Source: JARRNE01 sp963824085 (GTDB taxonomy: Bacteria; Pseudomonadota; Gammaproteobacteria; Chromatiales; Chromatiaceae). Taken from it: a stretch of 64,000 nucleotides of DNA. The notes beneath the pieces were generated by a model, which was not told the DNA's origin, made no database searches, and was given only the letters and a program-made list of their open reading frames with translations. The first letter of the stretch is position 1, and each line of letters starts with the position of its first letter. Both the position numbers and the translations under genes were made by a program. Shown here one piece after another: positions 1 through 9,841 of the stretch. The stretch lies in the NCBI GenBank assembly GCA_963824085.1, contig CAWGNT010000015.1, positions 248,001-312,000 of the forward strand, given 5' to 3'.

Positions 1-492
1 TTGCACCGGGAGCAAGGTCAATATGACTGGCCCATTTTGCCCCAGGGCCGATGTCCATGGGATTCCGGCCACCTGCCGTCGGTCATCCTCGGCAGCCTGA
101 CCTACCGGCGTCACCCGGTGCCCCTGGATATCTACGACATCCGCGCCTTTCACACCGACCTGTTCGCCGCCCTGGCACTGCTGGAGCAGCATCGCGGGCG
201 CGCGCCGCGCTTCATGGAGTACATGGCCGTCCACTTCTGCCTCGATCACCTTGAGGGTGCGGGCCTGGAGCCGGACCGCCGCCGCAGGCAGCCGGCAAAC
301 GCCAACTACCTGCGCATGGCGCGCGGCTGGTCTTTCGACTCGGACGGACGTGAAGGGGCAGTGCTGAAGAGCTGGTCGGAGACCCGATCCGGGCTGCTCC
401 CACGCCAACACACGGGTCCCCTAGGAGACCGTGACAGCAAGGCCCGTCATACCTACATGCGCCAGGCCGCCGTGGGCATCTCCACCGTTTAG
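1..492 (+). CDS. Conserved hypothetical protein, truncated at the window edge
   Basis: An open frame runs from the first base to a TAG at 490-492. The first codon is TTG, but the true start probably lies upstream. The readable part includes 'PLDIYDIRAFHTDLFAALALL', 'RFMEYMAVHFCLDHLE' and 'RGWSFDSDGREGAVLKSW', which look like a soluble globular protein with helical stretches. I do not recognise the family and see no catalytic motif, signal peptide or membrane segment. The following gene is on the same strand after about 190 bp of non-coding DNA, so the two need not be co-transcribed. Confidence 0.55.
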   Translation: MHREQGQYDWPILPQGRCPWDSGHLPSVILGSLTYRRHPVPLDIYDIRAFHTDLFAALALLEQHRGRAPRFMEYMAVHFCLDHLEGAGLEPDRRRRQPANANYLRMARGWSFDSDGREGAVLKSWSETRSGLLPRQHTGPLGDRDSKARHTYMRQAAVGISTV

Positions 493-684
493 CGGCGAGG
501 AAGTTTCTTGACGAATTCGCTCTGGTATCTATGCTCCGGGTGTAGCCTGGGCGTTCCAGGCCCATCCCCAAGAAACGAAAAACGCAACGGTATAACAATG
601 GTCTCGCCACCCTGCACGCAGCGCACCGCAGTGAGCCGCAACCGAGGTTCGACTGCATTCATCTTGCCCCATGGAGCCACATCG

Positions 685-930
685 ATGTTCTTTCGTACGT
701 TCATTGTTCTGTTTCTGACAGCGGCCAGCACGGCAGCACTGGCCGCGGAAACGCAGATGGAGAAGGAGCTCACGGCGCTCCGAACTTACTGCCGGAGCGA
801 CGTGGAGCGCCTCTGCAAAGGGATCGAGCCCGGCGGCGGCAGAATCAAGCAGTGCCTGATGGCACATAAGGAAGAGATGTCCGTCGGCTGTGCCAAAGCC
901 CTCCAAGAATTGAAAAAGGCCAAAGGCTAG
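685..930 (+). CDS. Small exported cysteine-rich-repeat protein
   Basis: This 81-residue protein starts at ATG 685; the longer frame upstream lacks a credible signal sequence. Residues 1-21 form a clear signal peptide ending in 'STAALAA'. The mature part has paired cysteines in 'LRTYCRSDVERLCKG', 'KQCLMAH' and 'VGCAKAL', with a Lys-rich end. This spacing matches the cysteine-rich repeat family (the Cys-rich FGFR-type repeat found as single small periplasmic proteins in proteobacteria), whose role is unknown. It is probably periplasmic with two disulphides. It stands alone, about 215 bp before the efflux operon. Confidence 0.7.
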   Translation: MFFRTFIVLFLTAASTAALAAETQMEKELTALRTYCRSDVERLCKGIEPGGGRIKQCLMAHKEEMSVGCAKALQELKKAKG

Positions 931-1145
931 AGCCGGGAGACCGGCCGACTACACGGCGCGCGCAGGAATGCGCCCGCCGCGTCGGGAGATCCCGAAGCCT
1001 GTACAATCCGGCGCGGGCGGAACCCAAGGGGTTCCAAAATCGGTGGTAGACTCTGACCCCTTGCGCGGGCATTCCGACCCCGCGGTCAGTTTGTGCGCAG
1101 TGCTCGGCAGGGACCGCAACGGTCTCGCCAAATGTTATTGCCGGC

Positions 1146-2762
1146 ATGAGAGGGGGCGGGGTGGCCGGAAATAGGGGAATCCCAGCGCGGATCAGTGTTG
1201 CAGCATGCACCGCTGCCTTCACCGCCCTGGTGAGCGGCTGCAGCATGGTTGGCCCGGACTTCGTGACACCCAACGTGGATGTCGCCAACAGTTGGGCAAC
1301 AAGGGACGCCGCGCGTATCAGCACCACTCGTCCTGAGGACGCCGCGTGGTGGAAGCGCTTCGACGACCCGACGCTCAACCGCTTGATTGATCTTGCCTAC
1401 AGGCAGAATCCGGGACTGCAGCAGGCTGGCGTGAACGTCTTGCGTGCGCGCGCCCAACTGGGTGCGGCGATCGGCAGCGAGTATCCACAGCAGCAGCAGG
1501 CGATCGGGCAGTACCAGTACAACAACCGCGGCAGCAGTGATGCCACCTCGCTACCGTCGGGGACCACCGAGCATTCCTACAGCACGCTGCGATACGGATT
1601 TACGTCTACCTGGGAGATCGATTTTTGGGGCAAATTCCGGCGCGCCGTCGAATCGGCGGACGATAACTTCCTGGCGTCGATCAGCAATTACGACGCCGCA
1701 CTCGTCAGCCTGACCGCGACCGTGGGGACGACCTACGTCGCGATGCGAACCGCCGCCGAACGGATCACGGTCGTACGCCAGAACGTAAAGGTTCAAGCGC
1801 AGAGTCTCAAGATCGCACGAGCCCGATTCGAAAACGGCGAGACGGGCGAACGCGACGTGGCCCAGGCGAGCTCGCAGCTTGCCGAGACGCAGGCGCAGAT
1901 TCCGCCGCTCGAAGTGAGCCTGGCACAGAACAGGAACGCCCTTGCAGTGCTCCTGGGCATCACACCGGCCAAGCTCGGTCCCGAGTTGACGGGGGACCGG
2001 GCGATTCCCAGTGCGCCCCGCAAGGTTGCGGCCGGGATTCCGCGTGACGTGTTGCGCCAGCGCCCGGATGTGAGACAGGCGGAGCAGGTGGCGGCGGCCG
2101 AGTCGGCACTGATCGGTGCCGCGAAGGCGGACCTCTATCCCGCCTTTTCACTGAGCGGCACCTTCGGATTCAGCTCGTCCGACATCGCCAACCGCTCGCT
2201 GGGCGATGCATTCAGCTGGAACGGGCGCGCGGGAAGCATCGGCCCGGCGTTGCAGTGGAATCTCTTCAATTACGGGCAGATCACCAATCAGGTCCGTGCC
2301 CAGGACGCGCAGTTTCAGGCCGCCGTTCTGGCCTATCAAAACACGGTGCTGCAGGCGCAGCGCGAGGTGGACGATGCTTTGGTCGCATTCGTCAAGGCAA
2401 TCGACACAGTCCGCCACTTGAGAGACGCCGTTGCGGCCGCCAAGCGCAGCGTCGAGCTCTCCCTCACCCAGTACAAGGAAGGCGCCACAGACTACACCAC
2501 AGTGCTCACGGCGGAGCAGAGCCTGCTGCGCCAGCAGGACCAGCTGACAGTCGCACGGGGCAACGTGCCGCAAAGCCTTATCGCCGTGTTTCAGGCGCTG
2601 GGCGGAGGCTGGCAGATCCGCGAAGGTCACGACTTCGTTCCGGATGCGATCAAGGACCAGATGCGCAAGCGCACCGACTGGAGCGACCTGCTCGACGTCA
2701 AAGCCCACGCCCCGCCGTCTCCGGCGGAGCGCAAGGCACTCATCCGCAAGCCGGACTGGTAG
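1146..2762 (+). CDS. RND efflux outer membrane lipoprotein (NodT/OprM family)
   Basis: The 538-residue protein is the outer membrane channel of a tripartite efflux pump. The N-terminus is a lipoprotein signal with lipobox 'LVSGC' near residue 31, followed by 'SMVGPDFVTPN', the usual NodT-family opening. Two outer-membrane-efflux repeats follow, with 'WWKRFDDPTLNRLIDLA', 'WEIDFWGKFRRAVESA' and 'RPDVRQAEQVAAAESALIGAA', all typical of OprM-like trimeric channels. Length is normal for the family. It opens a three-gene operon with 9 and 10 bp gaps to the adaptor and pump genes. The C-terminal tail after 'ALGGGWQ' is about 45 residues long and variable. No regulator gene is adjacent, so control cannot be inferred. 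Confidence 0.93.
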   Translation: MRGGGVAGNRGIPARISVAACTAAFTALVSGCSMVGPDFVTPNVDVANSWATRDAARISTTRPEDAAWWKRFDDPTLNRLIDLAYRQNPGLQQAGVNVLRARAQLGAAIGSEYPQQQQAIGQYQYNNRGSSDATSLPSGTTEHSYSTLRYGFTSTWEIDFWGKFRRAVESADDNFLASISNYDAALVSLTATVGTTYVAMRTAAERITVVRQNVKVQAQSLKIARARFENGETGERDVAQASSQLAETQAQIPPLEVSLAQNRNALAVLLGITPAKLGPELTGDRAIPSAPRKVAAGIPRDVLRQRPDVRQAEQVAAAESALIGAAKADLYPAFSLSGTFGFSSSDIANRSLGDAFSWNGRAGSIGPALQWNLFNYGQITNQVRAQDAQFQAAVLAYQNTVLQAQREVDDALVAFVKAIDTVRHLRDAVAAAKRSVELSLTQYKEGATDYTTVLTAEQSLLRQQDQLTVARGNVPQSLIAVFQALGGGWQIREGHDFVPDAIKDQMRKRTDWSDLLDVKAHAPPSPAERKALIRKPDW

Positions 2763-2771
2763 CGGGGGCAC

Positions 2772-3995
2772 ATGAAACTAACACCCTTCCCCCTCCCCCA
2801 CGGCCGGCTCCTTCCCGTCGGGGTACTTGCCGTGTTGCTGTCCGTTTCGGCGTGCGGCGAACGGGGCAACAAGTACGAGCCCCCGCCTCCGCCGCCCGTG
2901 ACGGTCGCCCATCCGGTCGTCAAGCAGGTGACTAATTACCTGGACCTGACCGGATCGGCGAGCGCCGTGGCGGCCGTGGACCTGGTGGCCCGCGTGCCCG
3001 GCTATCTCGAGTCGGTGGGTTTCAAGGACGGGAGCATCGTCGACAAAGGCGAAATGCTCTTCACGATCGAGCCGGACACTTACGAGGCCAATGTCAAGCT
3101 GGCCGAGGCGACCCTGGCGGAGCAGCAGGCGCAGCTGACCCGCGCCAGCGAGGAATACCAACGGCAGCTGCGCCTCGTGAAGCAGAGCGCCAGCGCCGAG
3201 GCCGACGTCGAGAAATGGCTCGCAGAGCGCAACTCCGCCGCCGCCGGCGTCGACCAAGCCAAGGCGAATATCCAGATCGCCAAGATCAACCTGGGCTACA
3301 CCAAGGTCACGGCGCCTTTCACTGGTCGCATCGGCCGCCACCTGGTGGACGTGGGAAATCTGGTCGGCACGCCCTCGCCCACCAAGCTGGCCACGATCGA
3401 GCAGATCCAGCCCATCTACGTCTACTTCAACGTGGACGAGCCGACGGTGCTGCGCATCCACGCCATGATGAGGGAGCGCGGACTCGGTCCCGGTGACGTC
3501 ACTAAGATTCCGGTGTATGTGAGCCTTCAGACCGAAGCAGGCTTCCCGCACGCGGGAAGACTGGACTTCGTCGATACCGGCATCGATTCCTCCACCGGCA
3601 CGCTCGAGGTCCGCGCGGTGTTCCCAAACAAGGACCGCATACTCATTCCGGGCGCGTTCGTTCGCGTGCACGTACCCGTGGACCGCAAGGAGCACGCACT
3701 ATTGGTGAGCAACCGCGTGCTCGGTGTGGATCAGACCGGAACCTACGTGCTGGTCGTCAACAGCGACGACGTGGTGGAGCAACGCGCGGTCGAGCTCGGC
3801 GCCCTGGTCGGCGACATGCGGGTTATCACCAAGGGTCTCGAGACGACGGACTGGGTGGTCGTCGAAGGCCTGCAGCGCGCAACGCCGGGAACGAAGGTCG
3901 CGGTGACCCGCAAGGACGTACCGGCCGCCGGTCCGCCGCCCGCCGGCGCCGCAGCCCCGACAACATCAAAGCCCGACACCGGCTCTGCGCAATAG
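2772..3995 (+). CDS. RND efflux periplasmic adaptor (membrane fusion protein)
   Basis: This 407-residue adaptor bridges the inner membrane pump and the outer membrane channel. It has a lipoprotein signal ending 'LSVSACGE', a Pro-rich linker, then the barrel-sandwich half-motif 'VDLVARVPGYLESVGFKDG', an alpha-helical hairpin (roughly residues 100-165), the second lipoyl half 'YTKVTAPFTGRIGRHLVDVGNLV', a beta-barrel domain and a membrane-proximal domain. It is the MexE/AcrA class. The ATG lies 9 bp after the previous stop, with a G-rich ribosome site. The C-terminus is an Ala/Pro-rich disordered tail. Its neighbours make the assignment to this specific pump secure; the substrate is unknown. Confidence 0.93.
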   Translation: MKLTPFPLPHGRLLPVGVLAVLLSVSACGERGNKYEPPPPPPVTVAHPVVKQVTNYLDLTGSASAVAAVDLVARVPGYLESVGFKDGSIVDKGEMLFTIEPDTYEANVKLAEATLAEQQAQLTRASEEYQRQLRLVKQSASAEADVEKWLAERNSAAAGVDQAKANIQIAKINLGYTKVTAPFTGRIGRHLVDVGNLVGTPSPTKLATIEQIQPIYVYFNVDEPTVLRIHAMMRERGLGPGDVTKIPVYVSLQTEAGFPHAGRLDFVDTGIDSSTGTLEVRAVFPNKDRILIPGAFVRVHVPVDRKEHALLVSNRVLGVDQTGTYVLVVNSDDVVEQRAVELGALVGDMRVITKGLETTDWVVVEGLQRATPGTKVAVTRKDVPAAGPPPAGAAAPTTSKPDTGSAQ

Positions 3996-4005
3996 GACCA
4001 GCCCG

Positions 4006-7000
4006 GTGTTCTCGAAATTCTTCATCGAGCGTCCGGTCCTCTCCAACGTCATTGCCATCATCATCGTGCTGATCGGCGCGGTGGCGCTCTATGGCCTGCC
4101 GGTGTCCCAGTACCCGGATATCACGCCGCCCATCGTCCAGGTGCAGACCCGCTACCCCGGCGCCAGCGCCCAGACCATCGCCGACACGGTCGCCAACCCC
4201 ATCGAGGAGCAGATAAACGGCGTCGAGGGCATGATCTACATGCAGTCCACCAGCGCGGCAGACGGGACCTACACCCTCAACGTCACCTTCGCTGTCGGCA
4301 CGGACCTCGACTTTGCCCAGACCTTGGTCCAGAACCGCGTGGCGCAAGCGTTGCCCGGGCTGCCCGACCCCGTCCAGACCCAGGGCGTCACCACGCGCAA
4401 GAAGTCGACGGCCATCCTCCAGATCATCACCTTCAGCTCACCGGACGGACGCTACGACAGCCTCTTTCTCGCCAACTACGCGACCATCAACCTGCGCGAC
4501 GCGCTCGCACGACTACCGGGCGTCGGCGACGTCATCATCTTCGGGGCCGGCGCGTACAGCATGCGGGTCTGGCTCGACCCCACCCAGCTTGCCGCGCGCA
4601 ACCTAACGCCATCGGACGTCGTCAACGCTATCCGCGGCCAGAGCCAGCAGGTCGCGGCCGGCCAGGTGGGGGCACCGCCGGCCCCGCGCGATCAGGACTT
4701 CCAGATCACGGTCAACGTGCCCGGCCGTCTCGCTGATGCACAGGCGTTCGGCGACATCATCGTGAAGACGGAACAGGGCAATGGCACGAGCACGCGCATC
4801 ACCCGCGTGCGCGACGTGGCGCGCATCGAGCTCGGCGCCCAGACCTATAGCCAATTCTTCCGCCTCGACACGAAGCAGGCGGCAGGCATCGCGGTCTTCC
4901 AGCTGCCGGGTGCCAACGCACTCGACGTCGCCCAGGAAGTCAGCGCGAAGATGGCGGAGCTTTCCAAGAATTTTCCGCCAGGACTCGAATACGGAATCCC
5001 CTTCGACACTACCCTGTTCGTCAAGGCATCGATACACGAGGTCTACAAGACACTGTTCGAAGCGGCGATTCTGGTCCTCATCGTCATCCTGGTGTTTGTC
5101 CAGGACTGGCGGGCCATGCTCGTGCCGGCGACCACCGTCCCGGTCACCATCATCGGCGCCTTCGCGGCGATGGCGGCCATGGGCTTTACGATCAATCTGC
5201 TCACCCTCTTTGCCATCGTCCTCGCCATCGGCATCGTCGTGGACGACGCCATCGTCATCGTCGAGGGCAGCTCCCACCACATCGAGCAGGGGAAGCCGCC
5301 AAAGCAGGCAGCGATCGCGGCCATGTCGGAGCTGTTCGGGCCGATCATCGGCATCACCCTCGTCCTCATGTCCGTGTTTCTCCCGGCGGCCTTCCTGCCC
5401 GGCATCACGGGTCAGATGTACCGCCAGTTCGCCCTGGTCATAGCCGCCACGGCGCTCATCAGTGCCATCAATGCCGTCACGCTGAAGCCGACCCAATGTG
5501 CCTTGTGGATGCGCCCTGTGCAGGCCAAGAAGAATGTCCTCTATCGCGGCTTCAACGCCCTTTACGGCGCCGTGGAGCGCGCTTACACGCGCCTGATCGG
5601 GCGCATGGTGCACCGCAGCTTCACCATGACCCTGATCGCAGTCACCTTGGCTGCGATCGCCGTCTGGGGCCTGGCGCGTTTGCCCACTTCGTTCATCCCC
5701 ATCGAGGACCAGGGCTATGTCCTGGTGAACGTCAAGCTCCCGGACGGAGCCTCACTGGAGCGCACGCACGAGGTCATGGCGCAGGTCGAGGCCGCGGTCA
5801 TGAAGGTGCCGGGCGTCGAGCACGCCATCTCCATCGGCGGCATCTCGGTGCTCGACAACTCGGCCACGCTCGCCAATTCCGGCGTCACCTATGTCGTCTT
5901 GAAGCCATGGGACGTGCGCGGCACCAAAGAGGGGCTGCGCCCGGTCCTGGAGAACATCCAGAGTGCCCTCTCGCAGATCTCGGACGGGGTTGCGTTCGTG
6001 CTCGTCCCGCCCCCAATCCAGGGCATCGGGAACGCCAGCGGGTTCCAGATGCAGGTCGAGCTGCGCGACAACAGCAAAGACTATGCGAAGCTTCAGCGGG
6101 TGGCGCAGGCGATCACCGCAGACGCCGCCACCCAGTCTGGAATCCTGCGGGTCCTGTCCACCTTCAGCGCCGGCGTGCCGCAGATCATGGTCGATGTGGA
6201 CCGCGTCAAAGCGCGCCAGCTCGGGGTCGAGGTAAAGGATGTGTTCGACACCTTGCAGGGCTACCTGGGATCGGTGTACGTCAATCAATTCAACAGGTTC
6301 GGCCGCACCTTTCAGGTCTATGTCCAGGCCGACCACCAGTACCGGCTCGAGCCTGCAGACGTCGGCCGCTTCTACGTGCGCAATACGCGCGGGGACATGA
6401 TCCCCATCGCCACGCTCGCCACGATCCGCTATGTACCGGGGCCGTCGCTCATCGGTCTCTATAATCTGCACCCCAGCGCCGCCGTCATCGGTGCACCCGA
6501 CCTCTTCTTCAGCTCCGGACAGGCCATGTCGCTGCTCGCCCAGATCGCAGACCACAAGCTTCCCTCTGGCATGGGGTACGAGTGGACCGGCATGTCGTAC
6601 CAGGAGAAGCTCGTGGGCAGTCAGGCCTATTTCATCTTCGTATTCGCGCTGGTCCTGGTATTCCTGGTGCTCGCCGGCCAATACGAGAATTGGCTGACTC
6701 CGTTCGCGGTCATCTTCGCCGTTCCCCTGGCGCTCCTGGGTACCGTCGGCGTGCTGACGGCGTTGCACGTAGCGAACAACGTCTATATTCAAATCGGCAT
6801 CGTGCTGTTGATCGCACTGTCCAGCAAGAACGCGATCCTCATCGTGGAGTACGCCCGCGATCTGCACGAGAAGCAAGGCATGGGGCTGGCCGAGGCGGCA
6901 ACGGAAGCCGCACGCCTGCGCTTTCGCCCCATTCTCATGACCTCGTTCGCGTTCATCCTGGGCGTCCTGCCACTCGTACTCGCTACCGGCGCCGGCGCCT

Positions 7001-7173
7001 CCAGCCGCAAATCCATCGGCATCACCGTGTTCAGCGGCATGCTGGCCTCCACCTGCATCGCAGTGCTCTTCGTGCCGTCCTTCTTCGTCGTTTTCCAGCG
7101 CATCCATGAATGGCGCGAGCGGCATAAGCAGACCGTCGTGCCCAACGCGGGCGAACGCCCGAGCAGCGAATGA
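4006..7173 (+). CDS. RND multidrug efflux pump, inner membrane subunit (HAE1/AcrB family)
   Basis: The 1055-residue protein has the full length of AcrB/MexF-type proton-driven pumps. It opens 'MFSKFFIERPVLSNVIAII' (first membrane helix) and carries twelve predicted membrane helices around two large periplasmic loops. The proton-relay aspartates are visible in 'AIGIVVDDAIVIVE' (helix 4), and the helix-10 lysine in 'LSSKNAILIVEYARDL'. The start is GTG at 4006, 10 bp after the adaptor stop. The sequence best fits the MexF/CmeB side of HAE1 pumps, but drug specificity cannot be read from sequence. The frame is intact over 3.2 kb, which matters when judging frameshifts elsewhere in the window. Confidence 0.95.
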   Translation: MFSKFFIERPVLSNVIAIIIVLIGAVALYGLPVSQYPDITPPIVQVQTRYPGASAQTIADTVANPIEEQINGVEGMIYMQSTSAADGTYTLNVTFAVGTDLDFAQTLVQNRVAQALPGLPDPVQTQGVTTRKKSTAILQIITFSSPDGRYDSLFLANYATINLRDALARLPGVGDVIIFGAGAYSMRVWLDPTQLAARNLTPSDVVNAIRGQSQQVAAGQVGAPPAPRDQDFQITVNVPGRLADAQAFGDIIVKTEQGNGTSTRITRVRDVARIELGAQTYSQFFRLDTKQAAGIAVFQLPGANALDVAQEVSAKMAELSKNFPPGLEYGIPFDTTLFVKASIHEVYKTLFEAAILVLIVILVFVQDWRAMLVPATTVPVTIIGAFAAMAAMGFTINLLTLFAIVLAIGIVVDDAIVIVEGSSHHIEQGKPPKQAAIAAMSELFGPIIGITLVLMSVFLPAAFLPGITGQMYRQFALVIAATALISAINAVTLKPTQCALWMRPVQAKKNVLYRGFNALYGAVERAYTRLIGRMVHRSFTMTLIAVTLAAIAVWGLARLPTSFIPIEDQGYVLVNVKLPDGASLERTHEVMAQVEAAVMKVPGVEHAISIGGISVLDNSATLANSGVTYVVLKPWDVRGTKEGLRPVLENIQSALSQISDGVAFVLVPPPIQGIGNASGFQMQVELRDNSKDYAKLQRVAQAITADAATQSGILRVLSTFSAGVPQIMVDVDRVKARQLGVEVKDVFDTLQGYLGSVYVNQFNRFGRTFQVYVQADHQYRLEPADVGRFYVRNTRGDMIPIATLATIRYVPGPSLIGLYNLHPSAAVIGAPDLFFSSGQAMSLLAQIADHKLPSGMGYEWTGMSYQEKLVGSQAYFIFVFALVLVFLVLAGQYENWLTPFAVIFAVPLALLGTVGVLTALHVANNVYIQIGIVLLIALSSKNAILIVEYARDLHEKQGMGLAEAATEAARLRFRPILMTSFAFILGVLPLVLATGAGASSRKSIGITVFSGMLASTCIAVLFVPSFFVVFQRIHEWRERHKQTVVPNAGERPSSE

Positions 7174-7186
7174 AGCTCGAGAGTTT

Positions 7187-7226
7187 CATTGAACCGCAGA
7201 GACGCGGAGGCCGCAGAGAGGATTAA
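7187..7226. repeat. Short Cys/purine-type intergenic repeat motif
   Basis: The intergenic stretch after the pump gene reads 'GAACCGCAGAGACGCGGAGG' followed by 'CCGCAGAGAGG'. The unit 'CGCAGAG/CGCGGAG' repeats at 9-10 bp steps. Motifs of this shape are common between genes in many bacteria and are often transcribed. No function is assigned. Confidence 0.35.
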
Positions 7227-7293
7227 CTATGCGAGTGCTAGAGGGCTTGAGTCATAGCCGCGTTGATCCGCGGGCCGCAATCGCCTGGCCGTC

Positions 7294-8529
7294 GTGTCGG
7301 TGACGACGGAACAGATGCCTGAGACTGTCGCAAAGATCAGGTCAGCGCCCGAGTCCGGGGCGCCGCCGGACGGTGCGTTGCACCGGACCAGGACGTTCAT
7401 ACGATCCGAAGGGGCCATGCTGTTCGGCGTGGCGACAGCCGCCGTCTTCTACGCCTTTCCAGCTGCCCTGCTCGCCGATCTCGCTCCGGATCTGAAGACG
7501 ATCGCGCTGTTCACCTGGCTGTTCGCGATCATGCTCTGGTGCGCCTTCGGCGTCGTGCGTCATGCCGACTCCCTCGCCGAGATCCTGGGCGAGCCCTATG
7601 GCACCCTGATCCTCACCCTGGCGGTGATTGCAATCGAGGTCGCGCTGATCTCCGCGGTCATGCTGCACGGCGAAAACGAGCCGGCCTTGGCCCGCGACAC
7701 CATGTTCGCGGTGCTCATGATCATCCTGAACGCCATGGTCGGCCTGGCGCTCCTGCTGGGCGGGCTGCGCCATCGCGAGCAGCATTACAACCTGCAGGGA
7801 GCCAAGGCCTTTCTCGCGGTGCTCGTTCCTCTCGCGGTCCTTACCCTTGTGCTGCCCGCGTTCACGACCTCGACCAAGCTCCCGGAGTTCACGCGGGCGC
7901 AGGCCATCTTCTTCGCCGCGATGACGGTCGCTCTCTATGCCGTATTCCTGCTGATCCAGACCGTGCGTCACAAGAGCCAGTTCATGCACTCAGGCCGCCG
8001 CAGCCGTCCCGCGACCGCGCCCCAGGTTTCACCCGACCAGGAAAAGACGGCTCACGAGCACGAACAGCACGAGATCCGTTCGGTCCCTTACCATGCGGTC
8101 ATGTTGCTGTCGACCATGCTTCCCTTGGTGCTGCTGTCGAAGAAGCTGGCCGCTTTCGTCGACTATGGGATCGAGACGCTGCAGGCGCCGGCGGCACTCG
8201 GCGGTCTCATCGTCGCCACCCTCGTGTTGGCACCCGAAGGGCTCGGCGCCATGCGGGCCGCGCTAACCAACCGGCTACAGCGCTCGGTCAATATTCTCCT
8301 CGGCTCGGCGTTGGCGACAATCAGCCTCACCGTTCCGGCCGTCCTCGTAATCGGCGTACTCACCGATCGCGAGGTTTACCTCGGCCTCGACGCGGTCGAG
8401 ATGGTCATGCTGCTGCTGACGCTCGCGGTCAGCACCCTCACCTTCACCGGCGGACGGACCAACATCCTGCAAGGCGCCATCCATCTGGTGCTCTTCCTTG
8501 CTTTCATCGTGCTCATCTTCAATCCCTAA
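7294..8529 (+). CDS. ChaA-like calcium/proton (CaCA) antiporter
   Basis: The 411-residue membrane protein resembles ChaA-type Ca2+(Na+)/H+ exchangers of the CaCA superfamily. About eleven hydrophobic helices are visible. The two alpha-repeat motifs are 'GTLILTLAVIAIEVALISAVML' and 'LGGLIVATLVLAPEGLGAMRAAL', each with the glutamate that binds cation in this family. A His/Glu-rich cytoplasmic loop ('TAHEHEQHEIR') separates the halves, as is usual for such exchangers. The start is taken at GTG 7294; GTG 7300, ATG 7315 and ATG 7417 are alternatives, and the first 40 residues are not conserved-looking. It may serve ion homeostasis alongside the osmolyte genes further right. A decayed fragment of a paralogue lies at 10219-10345. 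Confidence 0.88.
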   Translation: MSVTTEQMPETVAKIRSAPESGAPPDGALHRTRTFIRSEGAMLFGVATAAVFYAFPAALLADLAPDLKTIALFTWLFAIMLWCAFGVVRHADSLAEILGEPYGTLILTLAVIAIEVALISAVMLHGENEPALARDTMFAVLMIILNAMVGLALLLGGLRHREQHYNLQGAKAFLAVLVPLAVLTLVLPAFTTSTKLPEFTRAQAIFFAAMTVALYAVFLLIQTVRHKSQFMHSGRRSRPATAPQVSPDQEKTAHEHEQHEIRSVPYHAVMLLSTMLPLVLLSKKLAAFVDYGIETLQAPAALGGLIVATLVLAPEGLGAMRAALTNRLQRSVNILLGSALATISLTVPAVLVIGVLTDREVYLGLDAVEMVMLLLTLAVSTLTFTGGRTNILQGAIHLVLFLAFIVLIFNP

Positions 8530-8674
8530 GGCGTTTGTGACATCCATCGTCCGATTGGTTCGCCAAGCGGTGCGGTAACCCGTTGCCACCACATACGCCA
8601 ACGCTATCTCCCGGAGGAGCAGAGCCACGACGAGGTTATCGCTGGACAGCTGTCGGGAAGCGGCGGACCGCACC

Positions 8675-9841
8675 GTGGCCTGGCTCACGAGCAAGATCGG
8701 TACAGATGGTTCGCTGGGGCCCGAAAACCAGGATGTCGCCTGCTATTACAAGCTTCCGTACCTAATGCAGCTTGCCGGACGCGTCGTCGAAGCCCATCGA
8801 CTCTTGGATTTCGTATCCGACCACTTCCTGCGGCCGAACGGGGACTTCACGACAACCGAGCAGCTGAAAACCGTCGACCCAGTCCTTTCGCTCTATCCGG
8901 GATACATCAACGGCTGGTTTGGCATAGCGGCACACAAGGTCGGCCGCTTCGAGATCGGCTTCCCCGCCTGGGCACATCTGCGCGGGTACCGGGAGCCGGG
9001 GTCGGGAGGATTCACCCTGGAGCACGCCGAAATCGGATCAGAAAGTCCCGTCGAAGTGCTGATGAGCGCTCATCTGGGGAGGTGATTAGCCCTATTCCTC
9101 AGCTACGACAAAGGGCCTGCTTTGTCACGACGCTGCTCGCCGTCCATGGCACCTGGTTTCCGGCATTCCCTGCCGGAACGACGACGTTGATCCGTGCCTG
9201 GGTGTCATCCCGGCAGGGAGTGCCGGGATCTAGGCCCCATGGATGGAGTACAAAGTGTTCCGGCTGAGTTTCAGGGCCAATCACCTCTGGGGATGGCTGC
9301 GCTGTATCTCGGTGATCTGGAGCGAGCGCTCGGCGCCGGCCGTACGCTGCAACGTTTCGTGGAGCTCCAGCCGGCGATCGACGCCAGATTCTATCTGCGG
9401 ATGAGCCGCAGTGGCGAGCTGCAGACGGAGTTTCCGGCGGAGATTGCGGGATTGAGCGTCATCGACGCCGGCCAGACCGGACAGGCATGGTTCTTTATCG
9501 GTTACCCGATCGCATTCCTGGCGCGCCTGTATCTGGTAACAGGCGCGCAGCGCTTTCTGAAGAGCGCGTACAGCTATTTCGACTGTGCCCGCCGCTGCGG
9601 CGAGCACTTGGTGAATGAGCACTTCGCCCACAAGGTCGCTTGGGGGGCCGCGGAGCTGGCGCTCGCCACTGGCAATCCGGACCACCTGAGCCTCAGCGCG
9701 CGGATCGCGGAGCGATTGGTCGCGGCACAAACCGCGAACGGCACTTGGATGAGCGACCAGCCGATGCACACCCAGCTCGACCAGAGCGCGGAGGTAGCCA
9801 TTTGGCTCCTTGAGATCTGCGGATGCGCCGGCCGGCGCTGA
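8675..9841 (+). pseudogene. Alpha/alpha-toroid-like gene interrupted by a MITE
   Basis: Two half-frames flank a 205-bp insertion. The left half (GTG 8675 to TGA 9085) reads 'TSKIGTDGSLGPENQDVACY'; the right half (from 9286 to 9841) includes 'SVIDAGQTGQAWFFIGYPIA'. Removing the element and one 8-bp target copy restores a continuous frame through 'VLMSAHLG-MAALYLGDLER'. The joined protein of about 317 residues has repeated helical hairpins ending in 'WL' or 'GW', like alpha/alpha toroid enzymes (terpene-cyclase or glycosidase-type folds). I cannot name the family. The frame also stays open upstream of 8675, so the true start may be earlier. As it stands the gene should not give a full product. 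Confidence 0.7.
9081..9285. mobile_element. MITE copy 1 (205 bp) with 8-bp target duplication
   Basis: The element begins GGTGATTAGCCCT and ends AGGGCCAATCACC, giving imperfect terminal inverted repeats of about 24 bp. It is flanked by a perfect 8-bp duplication TCTGGGGA at 9073-9080 and 9286-9293. Inside is a second inverted repeat, CCGGCATTCCCTGCCGGAA against CCCGGCAGGGAGTGCCGGGA, so the whole element can fold as nested hairpins. It encodes nothing credible. Insertion adds 213 bp (71 codons) including the duplication, but brings in-frame stops. Three relatives lie at 31.0-32.5 kb. The mobilising transposase is not in this window. Confidence 0.88.

Noticed and set aside
5752..7125. Long minus-strand frame of 457 residues
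   Set aside because: It is antisense to the RND pump gene, rich in His/Asp/Glu repeats from codon bias, and matches no family.
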